The notes beneath the pieces were generated by a model. That model saw nothing but the letters and a program-made list of their open reading frames with translations. It did no database searches and was not told where the DNA came from. A DNA stretch of 64,000 bases from Chaetorhynchus papuensis. Taxonomy: Eukaryota; Chordata; Aves; Passeriformes; Rhipiduridae. Location of the stretch: the NCBI GenBank assembly GCA_013396525.1, contig VWYX01000120.1, positions 298,402 to 362,401 on the forward strand, in the 5' to 3' direction. This document shows positions 1-12,795 of the stretch, piece by piece (position 1 is the stretch's first letter; every line of letters starts with the position of its first letter). Made by a program: the position numbers and the translations under genes.

Positions 1-3000
1 ATAAAAGGATTGTGTTGAAAACACAGTAAAAAGCAGTAAGTATTTAGCCACAGCTGAGTTCTCTCTAATTTGCACTGAAACAGAGAAAAGTAACAGCATC
101 TTGCTATGCTGAAATACGTTTGATTGCAGGATTTCTAAGCTCATAAGCAGCCACATTGCACAACAGATGCCACACTGACTGGTAGCTGCTGGCCCACCTT
201 GACATCCCAAGTAGCTGTCTGTAATGAGGGAAGCCTTCCTCCATGGCTGGAGTGCTGTGCAAGATTCTGTCAATTGGTGGGTCAGTGGGGTTCTGGGGAC
301 CTGTTTCCCATGCAGACCCCCTGAAAGAGCTAAGATCACAGTCCCTGGGCCCTTGAGGACAGTCTGCTACTGGATCTCATTGTCAAATGCAAAGCATAGG
401 AGGAGGAGGAGGAGGTTACTTGTTCCACATTCCTCTCTCCTTCAAAGGCTGGCAATAGTCAAAATTTCAGAAACTTCCTTGGCCCAGCTGTGCAGATGTA
501 ACAGCCAGTCACTGTGGAGAAAACACACAAGAGATTTTCAAATTCCTTGAGCAAAGCTTTTGCCTGATTTTAACCCAAGGAGTGAAATACGAGTTTTTTA
601 ACTTGAAATTTAACTGAATTTCCAGCATTTATATACACTCTTTAAAGGTCTTAGTTCTTCCTGCACCTTCCTCCCCTCAGTCTTTCTTCTCCGTGCAATA
701 AGAATGGATCTAAGAACGATGAGACATTTGGTGATATTTTTATCCCAATAATAAAAATTTGCCCCATTCTTTCACAGTTCTCAGGGATGCTCACGTGCAT
801 TTCAGTATCTTCTCATCGCTTGCAGCTAGTTTCAAATCTCCTTTGGATAGACCATGTGTGGTCTTCCTTACCTGACATTTTTCCCAATATTCAATGGCAC
901 TGCACGCCTCCACTTGTTTGCTTTCCTTTCTAAAGCAAGGACGGCTCTCCTTAGTGAAGATTTTATAGACAAGCAAAGTGAATAGCTCAGATGTACATTA
1001 AGTATTTGAAAGAATAATATAATTTAACCAAGGCACACTGCTCAGTGACCTAAATCACCTGCTTTCATAGACGGTTGACATTATTTACATTCAGGCTTTT
1101 TTGTAGGGAGGCGTTTGAACAACCCTTCAGAATGAATATGCTCAGTAGGAACACTCTGCCCGCAGTCTTTGCGCCTCCCGCTTACAGCGTCTCTCCGGGT
1201 ACCCTGTGTTTTTCACTCAGGTGTCTACAACTCTGAAGGAAAAAGATGTCTTTTGTTTTTTGTCAGTGAAATCACTGACTTTAAGACCATGCTCTGTACA
1301 CACACAGAACTTGATTCCTCTCACTGATGAAACACATCTAGTGTACCCTAAACCTGACTGTCAGCTTCCGTATGGGGAGGCGGCCCTTGACAAGGGTGAA
1401 GCCAACACTGAGTAATTTCAAGACATAAGCCTCCTTTTTGTTGTGATATCTGATGTGGCCGTAGACATAAAACATTCAGAGACTTAGGTGGTATTTTTTC
1501 AGTGAAAAATATTTAAAAATGAAGCTATAGTTCAGACAGCTGAGCTGACAACAGCTTACAGAAAGTGAACAAGTAAACAATTGCAGAAGTCTCCAGACAC
1601 TGCAAGACAAGATGAGCAAATATTTTCTTCCTCTGAAATGCAACTTGTTTTGCTAATTTTTATTTGACTGTATCCCAAAGATATGAAATTATACAGGGAA
1701 AAAATACTACTAAGACTATGAAGGGGTATCAGTATGGATTTAAAATTTTAATATCATTGTAACATCATAACTTTCAAAATTATTATTATATTAATAGTCT
1801 TATTATTGAGCCTTACAAACTTAGCTTGTTTGAGTATTGTTAGATTATTTTGTCTTGCTTGTATAGAGTTGTGAATATTATTCTATGTAATGGCATACTA
1901 TGATACAAAATATATATCATTCAAAATATACATCATCTCAGCTCCATTATTTAGAAGTTCATCTCTTCTACAACTCTGTTATCTCCAAATGTTGGCTATG
2001 TGGCTTCCCAAACAGTTAAATGTGAAGCACATACCTAAGAAAATTTCTTCAATGAACCAAAGCAGAGATAAGGCGATAAAAAACACAGAAATGAAAGGGG
2101 TTTGCAGGCACTGAGTGCCAAAGCTGTGACCCTGTTGGGGCACCTCCACCTCAGAATGCCAGCCTAAAATCTGACAGATAAAGTACTGGTCAACCACCAG
2201 CAGCAGAAAGCACTCTCTAGCCATGAGCAACTTAGGACTTTGGAGCTGACGCTGCTGAAGTATCCATAAGGATATGATAAAGGTTTACAGCTAACTGTAT
2301 ACATCCAGATTTTGTGTGATACATCATCTTCGGTCTCTCCAACTTCCTTCTTTACAATCCATTGCCTGACCATAGCAGGTATTGCATGACTTCTCTTTGG
2401 TACTCAAAGTATTAACTGCAGGAATTATTTAGCATTTTATGTCTTACCACTTTGTTACATTCTGAGAAGGGATAATCTTTGCCTTTGTGATTACCCCCCA
2501 AAAATATAGCAGCTGTCAAAATAAGCCATTCCAAGCCTACAATTTTGGTAGCTTGCTTATAATGTTTCCAATCCAAATACAGGTACCTTGGAAAATTTCA
2601 ATGCTAATTGACTTGCCTTCAGAAACCTCATGCTGACTCCTGCCCGGGGGGTGAAAATCTCCCTTGAAGAGGGAGTTTAGAATTGAGGGGTGGGGAGAGA
2701 ATGTTTTTAGTCCTTAAATCTGCCTTAAGCAAAGATTTGCAAAACTCAACCTGATGCTGCCTGTCTTCTTAAGAGATACATCTCCCAAGAAACCACAACT
2801 TTGAGTTTAAGATCTCAGAAGAATGTGAAAATATGATAGTCTGTATCTCTGTGGGGACCAATTATTGCTAGATGTGGTTTTTGCACAAGCAGAAATGGCT
2901 CAGTTTCAGCATGTGAAAATCCTAGGAAACTAATCTGTGTGGTGCACCAATTCTGCTCTCAGGCACAAGAACACACACAGTTTCTGTATGTATTGTGTAA

Positions 3001-3394
3001 TGACCTCCAGTACGATGCAGAAATGTAGGGGTGGCTTTTACAAGATATCCAGCAATGCAAGGCTGCTACATATAGGGTAAGATCCAAGCCCTTGCTGTGT
3101 AACTTCCACAGCCTTAATGATGTTCTTAATGGCTATGTGGGCTGAAATTCATGGTTTCAGTGTGAGAGCTTAAAGTTGTGGTGTTTTTTTTTTTTAATTA
3201 GATAAAGAAATAATATGCTGGAGTGACTCCAGAGACAACAGATAGAGATTTTTTTCCTTTTTTACAGCACTCAGGTAGTCTACCATGTTTTCTCTTACAG
3301 CCTCCCATTAAAGCTGTAAGCCAGACTCTGAAACCCGGATAAACTCACTTTGTTTCAGATGTATGGGGAAGGGAAGACAGAGACTGCAGAAATC

Positions 3395-3480
3395 ATATAT
3401 AGCTTAGCTTCAACTTGAGTGTCTCATCTAGAAAATGGGGATACTCTTTACTGTGCAAGTCTTAATGTACTACATACAAG
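3395..3480 (+). repeat. Possible MIR/CORE-SINE-like tail remnant
   Basis: The words 'gtctcatctagaaaatgggg' followed by 'atac' resemble the tail region shared by MIR-type and related tRNA-derived SINEs, which typically reads like 'catctgtaaaatggggata'. Nothing upstream clearly continues the similarity. The call rests on one diverged segment and is weak. Confidence 0.25.
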
Positions 3481-4789
3481 TACTTTTCAGGACAAGCCCA
3501 AGCTGTATTGTCTTTTTTTAATAGGTCTATTTAAAAGTATCTATTAACCTCCCTCATTTTAAAGTTGCTGGCTACATATAAAAATCTGCTGGTTGTAATC
3601 TGAGAATGAGGTTAAAGTAAAAAAATAAAATAACATTTTAAGATTAGTTTCATTTATAAATGGCCCTTGACTCTTCCTGCTTGGCATACACTCTGAAGAA
3701 ATGTGTATGTAATGTTCTTCTCACTTAAGCAAGTCTGTATTATTATGGGTAAATATTGATTCAAAATTAAAATATTGTTACAATTTCTAACAACAAATTA
3801 AAATTATTAACAAATAAAAATAACTCCCTGGATCCTCTTGGAAAAACATTGGTTTGTTTTTTTAGAAGTTTGTCACGGCATCTATTTGTAGCTGCTTTGG
3901 GAATTACATTTACTGTCAGAAAACAAAACAGAGTAGAGAATATGGTCACACAAAAGGAAACATTTTCACTGATATCCCTGGAACAAACTTGCCACCAAGA
4001 ACTCCATCAGGTATCAGGTTACAACTTAGTTCATAAGTTTCAGTGTTTAAATTTTTAAATTTTAATTAGTTTCAGGTGTTTTAATTTTTTCAACTTCCCC
4101 TTTTTAAAGCATTTTTCATCATTTCATTCTAATGATAGGGTTTTGTTTTAACTACTGGATACATCAATTTCAGCACAGATTTTCTTCTTTTTATTTTAAC
4201 AACTTGAGGACTTGTATCACCACTCGAATGTCTCTTTGTTCTTTCAGCCTGATTTAAAGGAAATTGCCCTATGTACTACAGTAGTTTTGAATGTATTAAA
4301 AGTTTTAAAAATTGTTAATTATATGAAATATTCTAACAGTTTAAGTTTAAATGATGCAATTAGCCAGTTACAACTGGAACTACCAGGCCTTATTTAAAAT
4401 AATGAGGTCTGACAGTTATGGAGCCTGAATTATTCATTGATAACTAGCTTTTCCTCTTTTGCAAACCATGGCTTACATTAATAACAGAGGTGTAAGTGTG
4501 AGAACAAAAGAGTTTGACATTGGGAATACAAATATAAAAGTTCTAAATTATCCCTTAATTAAAATTACTATATGAGCAATATTTTCCAAGAAAAATCATT
4601 AGGACTAATATTTTCTCATACATTTCAACATTTGTTTCTGCAGGGAGTCACTGTTTAAAGTAACAGCACTTGATGATTCATCATCCAAGAGAATAACTTC
4701 AAAATAAAGTTAATTTTTGCAACAGCATTCTTTTAAAGATGCTATTTTAAAACCAAAATGCAGCACTTTCTATTGTGATTCCTGCAGTT

Positions 4790-5170
4790 ACCACACTTGT
4801 GAAAATACATAGTGACATCACAGAGCCCTTCCTATTATCAGAAGTGTTCTATTTCCCACTGCCCTTCATCTTTCAATGGCCCATGTTGCTTTCTCCATGA
4901 TTACTGCATCGGCCTCAAAGATAGCTGCTTTATTTAGCACACCTGAACATAAATTAAATGTTGTTCTTTTAACATGAATACTGAGATTTACATCTAGTGG
5001 CTAATTTTACAAAAGCCTGAATTTTCATGAGCTTATTGCTTGCTGTAAGCCTGGATGTTTTTCATCACAATCGCTAAAACCAAAACAGGATCTCTACATA
5101 AACTGATCTAATAATAATGAACATATCTGTCTCCTAATTACTCAAATGTTCATATGCATCTGGGTGTCTT
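4790..5170. promoter_or_regulatory. Possible conserved non-coding element
   Basis: This block contains a CRE-like 'tgacatcac', a homeodomain-like 'gattactgcatcgg' with a retained CpG, 'tttatttagcacacctgaac' (forkhead-like then E-box/T-box-like) and 'aataatgaac'. The mixed motif density differs from the simpler AT-rich flanks. This is composition and motif reading only, with no alignment behind it. Confidence 0.2.
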
Positions 5171-6783
5171 TTACGGTTGAAAACAAGAGCTTATGCAATT
5201 GAAGTAGAAACTGTTATACATCCTTATTCTCCCTCAAAGCAAAGCAAACTAAAGCAAAAATAAAAATTCTTGAAGTAGGACATGCTGAAAGAGTGACTCA
5301 TCTGCAAGTAGGAGTGACTGATCTTTGTCTATGACTCTTCATCGCCACAACAGAGAGCATTAAATCACCTATGATATCAAAAATAGGGATCTTAAACAAG
5401 CAGAAGTGTAGACTCAGTTTGGGATGAATTGTGGAGTTGCTGCAGTCACACAACACACCAGCGGTGCAGTTTGGAAGATAATTGTGCAACAGACTTCCAG
5501 AGTGACATTTATACTTGGCATTTATGTGGGGCCTAAAGAGGCTGAACCTCCAAATGGATGCAATGGTTCCTGTACACCTGACTTTGGAGCTTCTGAAGAC
5601 TGCAGTCTAAATGTGTGTTTTCATAAAGTATGCTTCTATTTCACTGTATTTTTGTACAGTTCCCTAGTGCAGGAAGATCAGAGAGGCGAAGGTCAGAATA
5701 AATACTATATAGATATCGAAGTCTGTTCAGTGAGACTTTGAAAAGGAGGGTTTGAAAGATGACTATTTTTATTAGTGCAGATGCATACAATATAACCTGA
5801 TTTTTTTGTGCAAATGTCAATTGCAATATACATATTGTTCACTGAAGTTTATGTCATTGGTCAAGAGGGAGGAGAGTCCCCAAATGAATGATTAATAATC
5901 AATGTGTCTGGGTTCTTATTTTATTCCTCAGAAGGAAAGAATGAATTAAGAGTGTCTCTCCCAAAAATGGAAAAAAAGGTCCCAGAAATAGGTCACACCA
6001 ACTATGTCTGTACACAGAGGGGTCCCCTCTGTAAGTGGATTTCCCTAGTTTGGGCAGGGAGCTTAGGCCTCCCCTCTTATATTATTGCTTCACATTCCTG
6101 CATTCTGATGCAATTAGGGAGAAAAGGCAATAGGGATCAGAGTCCTATTAATTTTTTATACAGTCATGAAGGACTGTGAGAAAGGGTGGAGAAATACCTA
6201 GGGAGAAGGGTTTTGAAGGAGGCCCAAGGTAATGCCTAGGCATGTGCTTTCTCTACAGGTGATCCAAAGTCTTCCACCAAGTCTGGGCAAACAGCAGACC
6301 TATGTCCCAGGATGAAGGCAAATCAGACTCTGACCCCAGAGGAATAAGGGGGACACTGAGCAGCCTCTGAAGAAATCTGTATTCTCTGACATTCTGTGAT
6401 AAGCTCTCTCGAATTAGGTGCAAGATGCATTAAATATCTGCAGTGTCATTATGTATTTATGTATGTTATCCTGGGGCATTGTTCTTTTTGGAAAAATAAC
6501 ATTACTTTGCATTGATAAACATTAGGTAGAATCAGTAGAAATATTTGTCAGGACCATATGTTAGTCTGGGATTTTTTTCCCCCAAAGGAAGTAGTTTGAT
6601 AGAAAGAATGGGTTTGTAATTATTCAGTCTCTGTTAGTAGCAGAGTAGGGAATTACTTTAGATTACTCCCATGTTATGTTCTAGGTGCCAACTAGATCTG
6701 CCTCCAGGCAAGCTTGCGGACTTTCCATTTTTGTCAAATTCCCTGTTCCTTTTCTTAAGGAAACCTGCTAATTTTAATAGCTG

Positions 6784-6867
6784 TCCTTCCTTCCTTCCTT
6801 CCTTCCTTCCTTCCTTCCTTCCTTCCTTCCTTCCTTCCTTCCTTCCTTCCTTCCTTCCTTCCTCCCT

Positions 6868-6898
<31 letters not shown>

Positions 6899-7164
6899 TT
6901 CTCTTTCTCTTTCTCTTTCTCTTTCTCTTTCTCTCTCTCTTTCTCTCTCTCTTTCTCTTTCTTTCTCCTCTCTCTCTTTCCCCCTCTCTCTTTCTTTCTC
7001 TTTCCTTCTTTCTTTCCTTCTTTCTTTCCGTCTTTCCTTCTTTCTCTCTCTTTTTCTCTCTTTCTCTCTCTGATTTGCTTTCTCTCTCTCTCTCTCTCTC
7101 TAAATTTCTCTTTCCCTCTTTCTCTCTTTCTTTTCTTTCTGTATCTCTCTTCTTTATCCCTTTA
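6784..7164 (+). repeat. Long compound pyrimidine microsatellite: (CCTT)n, (TTTCTC)n, (CT)n
   Basis: About 380 bases are almost wholly C and T on the + strand. A near-perfect CCTT array runs from about 6785 to 6861. A TTTCTC hexamer array follows to about 6940, then mixed CTTT and CT arrays, including a CT run near 7081-7101. The homopurine/homopyrimidine strand bias with mirror symmetry is the kind of sequence that can form triplex (H-) DNA. Long open frames on both strands (Ser/Phe/Leu-rich on +, Lys/Arg/Glu-rich on -) are artefacts of the repeat. The array length is probably polymorphic and may be misassembled. Confidence 0.97.
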
Positions 7165-10094
7165 CTGATGCAATCACAAAAAACCCAAACCTGAGACACT
7201 GAAATGCAGGTATCCAAAGGCACTGATTATTTTATGCTAATGAATGAACCTCTACTGATACAGTATTTCACTTGTTGTGCCCTCCTGGTGGTAGCACAAG
7301 ATAAATCCAACGGTGTGTTTAATTAACTAAAGGAAGCAGAAACAAATCTCTGTGGGTTAATAATATTTATGGCCTGAAAATGAACAAACTAAAGAAAGTA
7401 AGTAAATTACATGGTACAATTCAGAGAAAAATGTAATTAAAATAAAATTCTCATGTATTCCAGAAAGTGCATCTATAAAGACATGTGCAAGCAAGGCACA
7501 TACCTGTGTGAGACAATGCACTAAAATTAAGGTCATCACTGAAGAGTTAGCAAAAATATTTTTCTAATTATAAAAAAAGAATGAAGTCAAACTTCTCAGG
7601 AAGAAATGTTAGAACTTGTTGTCTACATGGAAATTAGGTCTTTTTTTAATCCATAAAATGCATGGTATCATATGGTGACTGAACCTTAATTCAAGTAGCT
7701 CAACAACATGAATAAGAAAATGCCAGGTCTATTTAACTGTGTCCTTTGTCAAATGCCAATAGAGATGGTGACTTTTTACAAATATCCAGTAGTTAAAAAT
7801 ATAAAATGCTGTAAGTAGATAAGGCTACATGGGTTGTATTAACGGGCGGTCATTTCACCCATTTATGATTCCTATTCTTTGGCTGGAGACTCACATTATG
7901 TCCTATCCCTTAAAATAGGCTGTGGGTCTGGAGATTTCTTAGAAAGAAATTGTCACAGGCCTACATCAAAGGAGATCCCAGAAAAAGCATCAGAGGTTCA
8001 TATCACTGTGCTATCTCCAAGGGGGCCTCAGAAATTTAACTCTGTGGGATCTAGAGACACATTCTCAATAGCATAGCCAAGTTGCGGACCGTTTCATGGC
8101 TTTCCCACTGAAACATGCGCATTTTTGAGTGCTTCTGAGTCCAAAGCCATGTACAGCTCCAAGCCTCAGCCATGCACCATTCAGTGGAAAACACTTCTAC
8201 AGCAATGAATAGCTGAGGCTGCTGTTACTGAAACCTTTTCTTGCACCTGTGAGACTTGTTCTTTGATCCAATTACTTCAGTTTAATTGAGAAATCTATAT
8301 TCACACAGGGGGCATTAGCATGTTGGGATTAAAATGATGAGTGTTTCCACAGGCCTATCCGTATTATGGACTGAAGATTGAATTTTCACTCAGTTGTGCA
8401 AGTAAATATAGAAGGATGACAATACATCATATTTGAAAATTCCCTTGACCCCACATGCACATTCTGTGAAGCACTAACCAGTTCTGACTCTTAGTAGTTT
8501 GTCCCTTTCCCGCTCTTGAATTTTTTATGCCCCCTTTAGATTTCTGGGTCTTGATATTACTGCAGTGTTGTCTGATTTAGGATTTACAACATTTATTGAC
8601 AACAGGGAAACACACTCCCCCTCATATCTCAATAACTCTTCAGATCCTAATGGTGACCATGATCTCATTAGCCATTGCTCAATGTCTAAACCTTGCTGTT
8701 TAAGTTGAACAGACATTTCAGGAGGATATGTAAAAAGATTTGTTAGCATTATGAGATCAATTCACTGCAATGAATTTAAAACAAAGAATACTTACTGACG
8801 TGTGTCACTACGTCAGATACACATTGTTGTTTATAAAACCTACAAGGCTTTGCAAGGTCCATCATAAGATAACCTCTTGAACAGAAAAGCAATTATTTGT
8901 GCCTATTCAGTAAAAAAACCCCAGTATTCATGAAAACTCACAAAGAATTACAAGAAATGCTTTAACAGTCATCAGTCCAGCTTAAATTTTTCTGACCAAT
9001 CAGCTTGACAACCAAGTGCTTGGAGGATGCTTTCCTTGCCTACCTTTATTTTTGAAAGCCATTGCTGCGACTTGCAGCTAGGTCCTCAGCCAATTCCATG
9101 ATCCATCTTTGTCTGTCCTTTCTTGCTGATCAAGAGGCACAGAGCTGTGTAAAGAAGGGAGCAGATAAATGGGTGAGGAATGTATAGAAATGAGCAGACC
9201 ACTCTGTGTACATTGGTAGTCTAATAAACCCCATTCCTTTTGCATATAAAGATAAAAAGGCCCAGAACCATCAGATTCCCTCTAGTTTTATAACTCAAAT
9301 CATGGTTTTTTTGAGTTAAAAAAATTAACTGCAGGTAAGTGTCATCATTTATGTACATGCAAGGCATGGATGAAACAGCACACTAATTTTGCTTAGATTA
9401 CTTTTTATGTACCTGGAAACCACAGACAAACGCATGTATATAGAAGCAATAAATGTAGAAGCTCCTCTACTTTAAATGCCTCTTTAAATTTTCCACTGCT
9501 CATGCAAAATTATTTATGTCAATATTTTAATTTCAGTCAGGAGGGGTGGAATCAAAGAAAGAGTGACATCCAGGAAAATTGTTGTCAGCAAACTGATGAC
9601 TACATACCATAATTAAGAAATAATGTAAGGAAGGAAGCAGCTTGATCTAAATGCTGTTGTATTTTTGTGAGTTTAGTGCTAAAGAATCAAGGATGAGAAG
9701 ACTTATTAAGAGATAGATATTACAATATTCATCATTGTATACTATTGTAAGATGCACTATATACATAAATGATCATTTCTGTAATCATAAGAATATTAAT
9801 GCAGGAGCTAATAAATAAAATAAGCACCAAAGGACAAGAATATGACCTTAAAATCCTTACTCAGCTGCCCTATTAACTTTCTGAACACCACTGAAAGTGT
9901 GTGTCAGCTGCTTAAATTAAAGGGAGAGTAATTAAAATTACACAAATAATAGGTGACTGGGGTCAGTCTCCATCACCCTATCTCCTATATTTCAGAGTAT
10001 TTTACATTTTTTCCATCAATATGCAATCTTAATTTTCCTTACACATCTCTCAGGTACTGTTGGTTTAAAAACAAATCACCATAAGAAGCAGAGC

Positions 10095-10215
10095 TTTTGA
10101 CTGATGGTCAGAGCACAGGTTTTGGGGCCATACCCTTAAATCCCTTCCCCTAACATATAGGATGAGTCAATTTCTCAGAATCTTTGAGTATAAATGTACT
10201 TTGTCATCTTTCTTT
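10095..10215 (+). repeat. Possible tRNA-derived (MIR-like) SINE remnant
   Basis: The text 'gatggtcagagcacaggtt' then 'ttggggccata', 'aaatccc', 'gatgagtcaatttctcag' and 'gagtataaatgta' follows, in order, the layout of a MIR-type SINE: an 'aagagcacaggctctgg' block, a 'gttcaaatcc' block, then 'caagttacttaacctctc' and 'gtaaaatg'. It is strongly diverged. MIR-type CORE-SINEs are old in amniotes; the family assignment here is by eye. Confidence 0.38.
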
Positions 10216-10437
10216 TATAAAAAGCACTTTTAGGAGGAAAAAGGAAAAAGAAAAAAGAAAAATCAGATCTATATTTCAGATCTATACCTAAGATCCCGTT
10301 TCCCATAAAGATGGCTTGCACTCAGCAAATGAGCAAAAGTTATGCTCTTTTACTCTGGAACATTAAAAGTAGTGGGTAGAAGAGAGAGTGCCTCAAAAAT
10401 AACCCAGACTTTTTACTGTGTTTTTACTGTGATAAAA

Positions 10438-10456
10438 GTAATAATAATAATAATAA
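10438..10456 (+). repeat. (TAA)n microsatellite
   Basis: Five to six TAA units in a row ('taataataataataa'). Short and unremarkable. Confidence 0.8.
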
Positions 10457-12718
10457 AAGACAAAAAATTGTGACTGGGAATTGAATGAAGCAAGACAAGA
10501 GGAAACCAAATGGCAGCAATATCTCCCCATAGGAGATAGAACCTGACCAGAAATAGCTCTTTCTTCAGAAAACATTGAGTGTTCTCTTAACATCAAAGTA
10601 TTTTACTGTCTTTGCTGGAAGTCATTGCACAGGTACAAATTATTTAATAATAACTGTGCTGACAATTTATAGGTGTTCTAACATTGTCCAGAAAGGAATT
10701 TGAGTGCATGATCTAAGCACAGCATCTAATGCATATCTTCAGCATTTTTTAGAATGAAAGAATTAAGTGGAGTTATTTTGTGCTGTTAACATCAGGTATT
10801 GATAAGGTAAAGAGAGAAAGGTGAACACAGGTGTCTGTCTCCTTGACAGAGGCGTTCTGCAGCCTGCAGAGGCAAGACGAGAGGGGAAGGGGCTCGTGGA
10901 TTTAGGGACCCCAGTGCACAGAGGGGTTTCACAGCTGCTCAAACCAGTTCTGTGCTTTTTGCATTACAAGGTCAGTACTGCCCAAAGCCCTGGGTGTGGG
11001 TCCAATCCCCTGCAGTGACTGCATGGGTTCACAGAAAATGTAAGTAGGGAAGGAAAAAACACTGAGTTATGAAGATACTATTATTATTGGTTTGGGTGTA
11101 AATAAGTATTTAAAGCCTTTGCAGTGTCATATACTGACTTGTTCAAGCTAACAGTGCATATTTATCCAATTTTAGTGACCTCAGTCCCACTAAATCTACT
11201 TCATAACCCCCTCTGCCCGGTGAAGTCCCTTAATATAATAAAATTCACTCTTCATTAAATAATAATAATTATTTTCCCAAACAATTTAGCAGAATTGAAA
11301 GCATTTAGTTTTCTTCCTCTATAGACCCACCTTTGCAGGCTCTAAGTCAACATTTTTTCTGTTTAGGGGGTGCTCTGTCTTGGATTTCTCTGCGCTCATT
11401 AAGGCTCTGGTTCAGTGGGAACTCCAGAGACTTGCAGCGAAGTCCTGCTGTTCCGGCTATTAATGCTGTAGCCCTGGAGAGCCATACGGGACATTTGCTG
11501 TATTAGACCTGAGGGTAAGCCCAGCTCTCTCATCTGGAAGAGGTATTTTGATCAATGGATGAATATGAATGATTCATAAAATGAGCCCTGAATGAGTATA
11601 AAAGGAATTCTTACATAACATGGCATAGTCAGAGAAATAGGGGTAAACACAAGTCGAGGTTGGCAGAATGGGCTGTAGCAATCTCACATCTGCTCTCACA
11701 GACTACAACTCTAATACTGCCTTTCTTCCTCGAGCTGTATCAGGCACAAACACTCATCCAAATTGGAAGTCTTGTTTCAAAAATTTGCCAGCAGGAAATC
11801 AGGGCACACCAAAAAGACCCCCACAATTAAGAAACCCATAAAGCCAAACCAAACTCAAAAAAGGCTGCCACCCTATATAGCTACTTTATATTTCATAGCT
11901 ACCAAGTAGTCTTAAATATCTCGAGGTTTTGTGTAATGCAAGGAAGCATGGTGTATAGATTTAACACACCAATATTATCTACTATGTTTCCAAGGTTTTG
12001 GACTATGCCAAAATCTACTGAGACTGAAGATCTCCAACAGAGATGGCAGAAAAGAAGATTAGATTGAACCCAACCATATAGATGAAGCCATTCTGCTTAA
12101 TCTCTCTCTCCTCCTTTCTGACACTGAAATTCTCCTTTACAAGTAGCTCCACGGAAATCTTATTCAGTGATACTGGATTCAGAAGGGATTCAGCTAGGCA
12201 TTTAACCAGCTATTAGAGATTAGAAGGAGCCACTCCCTTTCTGAGAAAACTGAAAAATGTACAATTCTGCCACATGACAGAAGAGCACATCTGTGGTTAT
12301 GGACTCCTCTTGTTGGAGCAAAGTAAACCTCCTCCAAATCATACCTTCCCCTTGGAAAAGGAGTGGCTAAAGCACACTCCCTCCCCATATCTCATACCTC
12401 GGGTGCTGAGAGCAACTCAGTATAGATGTGCTGCTGTGGAGGGTGGCTCCTTGTGAGGGGGGCCTTGGATGTGCCTGGAGGTCACATAGAGCCATCAGCA
12501 TCCAGTCACTTTCTGCAGAGACAGTCTGCGTGGGGAAAGCCAGCAGCTGAATGTTAGAGCACTGGCTGACAGAATGCCTTTGATTAGTTCTGTGCTCTAC
12601 AGGTAAACTTTGGGACTTCTCTGGGTGTTCAATTTCTTTCTTCAGGTGGTAAAGGAGATCTAGTCAATTTATTCTTCAAATATTATGCATGGATGCTAAG
12701 TGAGCTAATCCAAAAAAA

Positions 12719-12795
12719 GATCGATCAATTGATCGATCAATCCATCTATCTAATCTATCCTCTCTATAATCTATCTACCTATCTTTCCTGACTTC
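12719..12795. repeat. 20-bp perfect palindrome followed by degenerate (ATCT)n
   Basis: Positions 12719-12738 read GATCGATCAATTGATCGATC, which equals its own reverse complement over all 20 bases. Degenerate ATCT/ATCC units follow to about 12,795. The palindrome is probably part of an ATCG/ATCT tetranucleotide array that picked up a dyad by mutation, but the perfect symmetry is unusual for this window. Confidence 0.85.

Larger units (their letters stand above)
1..6783. other. AT-rich non-coding stretch without a recognisable gene
   Basis: No ORF here has recognisable homology or a codon-like composition; the longest (105-108 codons near 0.2-0.55 and 5.4-5.7 kb) are what chance gives at this base composition. 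A possible SINE tail near 3.4 kb and a possible conserved block near 4.8-5.2 kb are listed separately. A short splice-flanked minus-strand segment near 872-930 was judged to be chance. Confidence 0.6.

Noticed and set aside
872..930. Minus-strand segment ending TGTCAG/GTAAGG with 19 open codons
   Set aside because: The donor is excellent, but the acceptor is ordinary, the segment is short and it has no partner exon nearby. Such pairs are expected by chance every few kilobases.
6671..7223. Open frames of 165 (+) and 149 (-) codons
   Set aside because: They are translations of the pyrimidine microsatellite (Ser/Phe/Leu on one strand, Lys/Arg/Glu on the other), not genes.
12194..12456. Overlapping 60-64 codon frames on both strands near 12.2-12.45 kb
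   Set aside because: These are stop-poor sequence on both strands with no recognisable product.
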